The notes beneath the pieces were generated by a model. It did not search any database. It saw only the letters and a list, made by a program, of their open reading frames with translations, and was not told the origin of the DNA. 64,000 nt of DNA from Brasenia schreberi. Taxonomy: Eukaryota > Streptophyta > Magnoliopsida > Nymphaeales > Cabombaceae. This document shows, in pieces, positions 60,112 to 64,000 of this stretch. The position numbers and the translations under genes were made by a program. The stretch lies in the NCBI GenBank assembly GCA_036023115.1, contig JAYKKT010000089.1, forward strand, positions 13,717,001 to 13,781,000, written 5' to 3'. Positions within the stretch are counted from its first letter, which is position 1. Each line of letters opens with the position of its first letter.

Positions 60112-60419
60112 TACACCATAAGGTAATAGGATTGGACCAATAGAACCCATAAGTTTACGTTTGTAATCAAGTCCCAACGGACCCAGGCCATAAGACCAGA
60201 CCACCCAGGCCAATAGGACCCACCCAACCAGTAGTCGTTAGGCCAGCCTTTCACAAGCGGCAAGCATCCAATGGCTAGCTGTTGGATGATGGCTAATAGC
60301 AAATTTGTGTGTATAATAAGCACATCATTGTAACATTGTAAAAAATGAAGTCTTACTAATTGTATATAGATTTGATCATTCAATAAAATGAATTTAGTAA
60401 TTTTATCTGTTTTCTAACA
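60112..60419 (+). repeat. 3' LTR of element A
   Basis: About 308 bp; longer than the 5' LTR because of an extra ~45-bp stretch near 60200-60255. Ends in TTTTCTAACA. The left edge is approximate. Confidence 0.75.
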
Positions 60420-61170
60420 AGTACTAATATTATTATAAATAAAAATATAAAAGATAATATAGTAGACATTATGATAGTGAAATTAGTATTAAGGAGTAGA
60501 GGCTTTGAATATAGTTTATTCTTATTGACCAAGTAGGATTAAGAAATAGTATAAAGAAAGCATTTTGCGAAGAGTTAGATAAAGTAATTCAAAGAACGTG
60601 TAAGTAAGGAAGCATTAGGATATCAAGATATTCATACAAATTATAGTTTTAGAGTTTTCTTTATAGACAATAAAATTTTCATAAAACAAGATAAATATTT
60701 AATTAATTATAAGTGACTCAGCACAATTTCGCCTTTAGAGAAAGATAGATCATGTTGTAAAGATTGCAAGTTAATTCTAGAAAAAGACTTATCTACCGAG
60801 TAGATCATATTGCTTAACTACCTAAGATCAACTTTTAGTTATGGATTTGTAGGTACAAAGAGGCAAAAAATATATAGTTACTCAAACTAAATGGTAAAAC
60901 CTCAAAAATAAGAAAGAATATATATTTAAATAAAGCGTTATATCTTCTTATACAATATGACTTCGCATATTAAGCAAGTGATAAAAGATGTGTTAGGTGA
61001 ATCTAAGGAAGTATACTGGCACAAAAGAAAACCAAAGTAGTGGAGTAAAGTATTGCAAGATAAAATTAAAGCGAAGAAGACATATAGTAGAAAAAGCGAA
61101 CCAGACCATCAATGAAGCAAAACACAAATTTTGAAAAAAATTATATAAAAACTCAACTAAAAAAAAGGTG
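60420..61170 (+). mobile_element. Old RTE LINE copy 4, continuation
   Basis: Resumes the endonuclease coding region interrupted at 57058 (traces of III-NK-L, V-LN-V-AY, GYQ-IH) and runs into the connector equivalent to [13 protein letters not shown]. Similarity ends near 61170, so RT and the 3' end are missing. No intact reading frame remains. Confidence 0.75.
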
Positions 61171-61479
61171 GTGAAATTAGTGTTGTTTGATGCATATTGT
61201 ATCGTGTATCATTTTAGTCCATGATACGTATCGTATCGTATTGTATTGTATCCCCTCGTATTATAATTTAATACTAAAAATTGGTAAAAATCCTCAAAAA
61301 TAAGAAAAAATATGATAATTACAAAGAATTCATATAATACAAAAATTTAGTACATATTCATCATTTACCATTCAATAATTTAAAAAGAAATTACATATTT
61401 TGAGGCAATACATAACATCCTTATAAAAAAATAAAACTTTCACAATTAAAAGAAAACATTTACACATTGTAATCAGGAT
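61171..61479. other. AT-rich spacer with ATCGTATCGTATTG motif
   Basis: A short run of TATCGTATCG/TATTGTATTG words lies at 61225-61255. No gene is seen. It may belong to the end of the adjacent hAT element. Confidence 0.35.
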
Positions 61480-63636
61480 CTATCACAAATATTGTTCATC
61501 TTCTCCTTGATGAAGATCATCACCATCTTCTACTTCAAAATCAAAATCTTTACCCCTTAATGATGTTGTTGTTGCGCTCATTCCAAATTAATTAATGCAA
61601 TGTCTTCTTCGATTAGGAGTGCATTTGCTTCATTATCTTCTATAATTTACAACTCTAGTATATCAAAATTATCTAAACTTATTGGATCAAATTGGTTTTC
61701 TTCCCCATTTAACTTTTTTAATTGCTTGCAAGAAATAAAGATAAGTAATTAGTAAATAACATTAACAATTTAATCCATAAAATAAAAATATTGAATTGAA
61801 TATTTAAGTAGTAATTGATATAAGATTACCTATGTTGGAGCCGCATATTATAATGGATTAAAGTAAGTCATTGAGCCCATTATGTTCCATCCTGTTGCGC
61901 TTTTTTGTGTGGATGTATTGAAAGACACTCCAATTCCTTTCACAACCCGTTGCACTACAGGTTTGGCTTGAAACTCTTTACTGCAAAATCTCTAAAGTTT
62001 GGGAATTCACTTTCAAACCTATTCCACCAAACATGTGATAGAAAAAGACAACCATAAGATAATTAATACACAATAAATATAATATTTAAGAAACTTAAAT
62101 ATTAAGATAAACAATTTACCTAAGCGCATATTAGTACGGTTGCAAATTGCTACAGGCAAACCCATCAAGTGAAGAGCATTATCGTAGATATCTCTTGATA
62201 TATAACATATGCTCTACTGTCATCCAGGACTAATTTTTCTATATAATCAATGATATCTCGGTTTACCTCACCGACCCTTTTAAAGCTTACAGAATACCTA
62301 AATGTTGGGTTTAAGTAATAAGTTGTTGCATGAATAGGTTGATACAATTGTTTGTTTCATCAGTTATTTATAATATTTCACACGAGCACATAATCTCTCT
62401 TTCTTCTATTAAAATTACTTCTAATGACTTCTTTTGCCATATCCATGGATTCATAAAGATAATCCATAGATGGTTTCTCCTCAGATATCAGCCTATCTCA
62501 AAACTTTCAATAAAGGACATGTAATCCTCGATAGTCTAACACAGGAGTTCTAAAATGTACTCCTAAAGAATGTCTCTAAAATCTCATTTAACTTTCTATT
62601 TCTTTTATTTTAATGCAACTCTACAAATTGTTGTTAAAATACTTTGTACATATAAGAAATTAGTTGCAAACCAAGTTGCAGCCATAAGAAGGAGCTCTAC
62701 ACCATTTGTATATCTCCTCATCATACATAATACAAAAGCATGGTTATAGATAAATTTGGTGATATCTTGACAACACTCAGTTGTTGCCTTTATCTCATTC
62801 ATCTCACTAATATCCTCAATGATGAGATCTAAATAATGGGTTTCACATATTGTCCAATAGAAAGTCCATAAGTATCTGCTAACTCTTTCCTAACTACTTT
62901 ATAATTAGTTGCATTATCTATAATGAATTGGACTATATTCTGTAGCGCAACATCATATATTACCTTATCAAACTCTTCCCTTAAGATCTCTACAGTATGT
63001 CTCTCCTCTGATATGTCTAGAGATCTCAAAAACATAAGTCCTTTAGGACAATAGATAAGAAAATTTAATAAAGTTCTTCCTTGTCTATATGTCCATCCAT
63101 TTGTCATAATAGTACATCTTGCTTCCTTTCATTACTCTCTCAAAGTGGAACAATACTCCTGAACTTCAAGAACAGTCTTATCTAATAGTTTTTCTCTTAA
63201 CTTTTGATAAGAAGGCATCTTATACCATAAACCAAAATTAGGAATTTCATCAGTCATTGCTTGAAAATGAAAATTGTTTGCTGCATTAAATAGAATGCAT
63301 ACATCATAAAATCATCTATCTACTGCAAAGTCCGCTTGCTCATCCAATTGCTCTGAAGCCATAATAACACGAATTCCATGTTGAACACCATGTGTAGTGA
63401 TAGGAGAGAAAAATAAGTGTATGTCATAGTAAGCTCTTTTTCTTCTACCACTTCCATTTGCAATTTCTTCAACAACCTTTTTTCTCCTAGTTTATCCTAC
63501 CATAAGAATGAATACTATCACCCAATCCAATAACATCATCCTGTTCATAACTTTGCCTTTGCAAAGAGCAACTTCTTTCCTAGTGCCTGTGATATGATGT
63601 TTCAATCATAAAATTTCACCACTAACCACCTTCTCA
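61480..63636 (-). pseudogene. BED zinc-finger / DUF659 hAT-type transposase remnant
   Basis: On the minus strand: a BED-finger trace at about 63540-63630 (VVSGGI, LKHHITGTRKEVALC), then a DUF659 core at 62829-63107 (MTNGWTYRQGRTLLNFLIYC, then VVQFIIDNATNY-like). Next come the middle region at 62605-62802 (KFIYNHAFVLCMMRRYT) and HATTYYLNP-F-YS at 62165-62347. A hAT dimerisation segment lies at about 61830-61990 (GCERNWS-F-IHTKKRNR in mixed frames), and an acidic tail near 61510-61700. This is the domain order of plant hAT-derived DUF659 proteins. Many stops and frameshifts disable it. RTE copy 5 interrupts its 5' end. Confidence 0.8.
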
Positions 63637-64000
63637 CAACAACAACAACTAAGCCTTTTCCCATACTAGACAGGGTCAGCTACATGGATTCTTTGTTTCC
63701 ACAAAGCCCTATTATGTGTAATGTTAGCAGTTAACTCATAATAAGCTAGATCATTCTTTATTGTTTCTTTCCAACACTTTTGTGGTAATCCTCTACATCT
63801 TTTAATACTTCCAAAATCTAATTTTTCATACCTTCTTACAGGTTCTTCTTTTGATCTTTTTATATGTCCACACCACCTAAAACGATATTCTCTCATTTTA
63901 TCCTCTATTGGTGTCACACATAATTTATTTCTAATAACCTCATTATGTATACGATTTTTTCTTGTATGACCACTCATCCATCTCAACATCTTCATTTCTG
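63637..64000 (-). mobile_element. RTE LINE copy 5, 3' end, running off the window
   Basis: (CAA)n followed by CTAAGCCTTTTCCCATACTAG marks the 3' end of a minus-strand RTE. A 109-codon C-terminal frame (63666-63995, with [18 protein letters not shown]) is open to the window edge. It is inserted in the hAT remnant. Confidence 0.9.

Larger units (their letters stand above)
57059..60419 (+). mobile_element. LTR element A, non-autonomous, carrying host-gene fragments
   Basis: LTRs at 57059-57330 and about 60112-60419 flank 2.78 kb without gag or pol. The iMet primer site (TGGTATCAAAACAGGT) directly follows the first LTR. It splits RTE copy 4 at a codon position equivalent to GVG|III, which fixes the insertion point; the flanks TGGTA and AGTAC do not show a clean duplication. 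Right after the primer site lie an RS2Z-type zinc-knuckle fragment and a CIPK fragment. The 3' part (58950-59900) matches the internal part of element B. A 202-bp RTE fragment is inserted at 58727. Confidence 0.85.

Noticed and set aside
1..64000. CRISPR arrays, operons, riboswitches and bacterial-type promoters
   Set aside because: The window is plant nuclear DNA; repeats seen are transposons, microsatellites or tandem duplications without spacer regularity.

Overview
The window is nuclear DNA from a flowering plant. The evidence is spliced plant genes (a G-box-binding bZIP factor, an exosome RRP41 subunit, a GT31 galactosyltransferase and a LEA_2/NHL protein), Ty1/copia elements primed by initiator tRNA-Met, RTE-clade LINEs ending in (TTG)n, tRNA-derived SINEs and hAT elements. 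The species cannot be fixed from the sequence. No bacterial or organellar gene is present.

Layout. 1-13.5 kb is repeat-rich intergenic DNA with a ~630-bp dispersed repeat in two copies (2.7 and 11.1 kb) and a decayed copia element (3.5-9 kb). A LEA_2/NHL gene lies at 13.5-14.3 kb (-). A 3'-truncated copia copy (15.6-18.7 kb, -) and a deleted RTE copy (18.85-20.14 kb, -) follow. Eight exons of an RRP41-like gene (+) run from 20.43 to 27.46 kb; its last intron holds a complete but decayed copia element with two LTRs (21.7-27.3 kb, -). 27.5-30.7 kb has SINEs and a tRNA-iMet copy without its 3' end. A complete GBF3/CPRF1-like bZIP gene (-) has its stop at 30,825, its ATG at 38,335 and a leader near 40.6-40.95 kb; one intron carries an almost intact RTE LINE. 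41-46 kb is intergenic, with G-boxes, a hAT-like element, SINE-like pieces and a 0.5-kb cluster of ACGT motifs. The last three exons of a GT31 beta-1,3-galactosyltransferase (-) lie at 46.04 and 54.67-54.96 kb, separated by an 8.6-kb intron that is about 92% transposon. 56.5-61.2 kb is a three-layer nest: an old RTE split by a non-autonomous LTR element, itself hit by a 202-bp RTE fragment. A decayed BED/DUF659 hAT transposase (-) and another RTE copy close the window.

The main pattern is that three neighbouring host genes (RRP41-like, GBF3-like, GT31) each have one intron almost wholly taken over by transposons, while exon frames and splice sites stay readable. The most unusual element is the LTR element at 57,059-60,419. 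It carries decayed pieces of two unrelated host genes, an RS2Z-type SR splicing factor zinc knuckle and a CIPK protein kinase. A relative at 49,795-54,632 shares its 3' internal region but not this 5' cargo.
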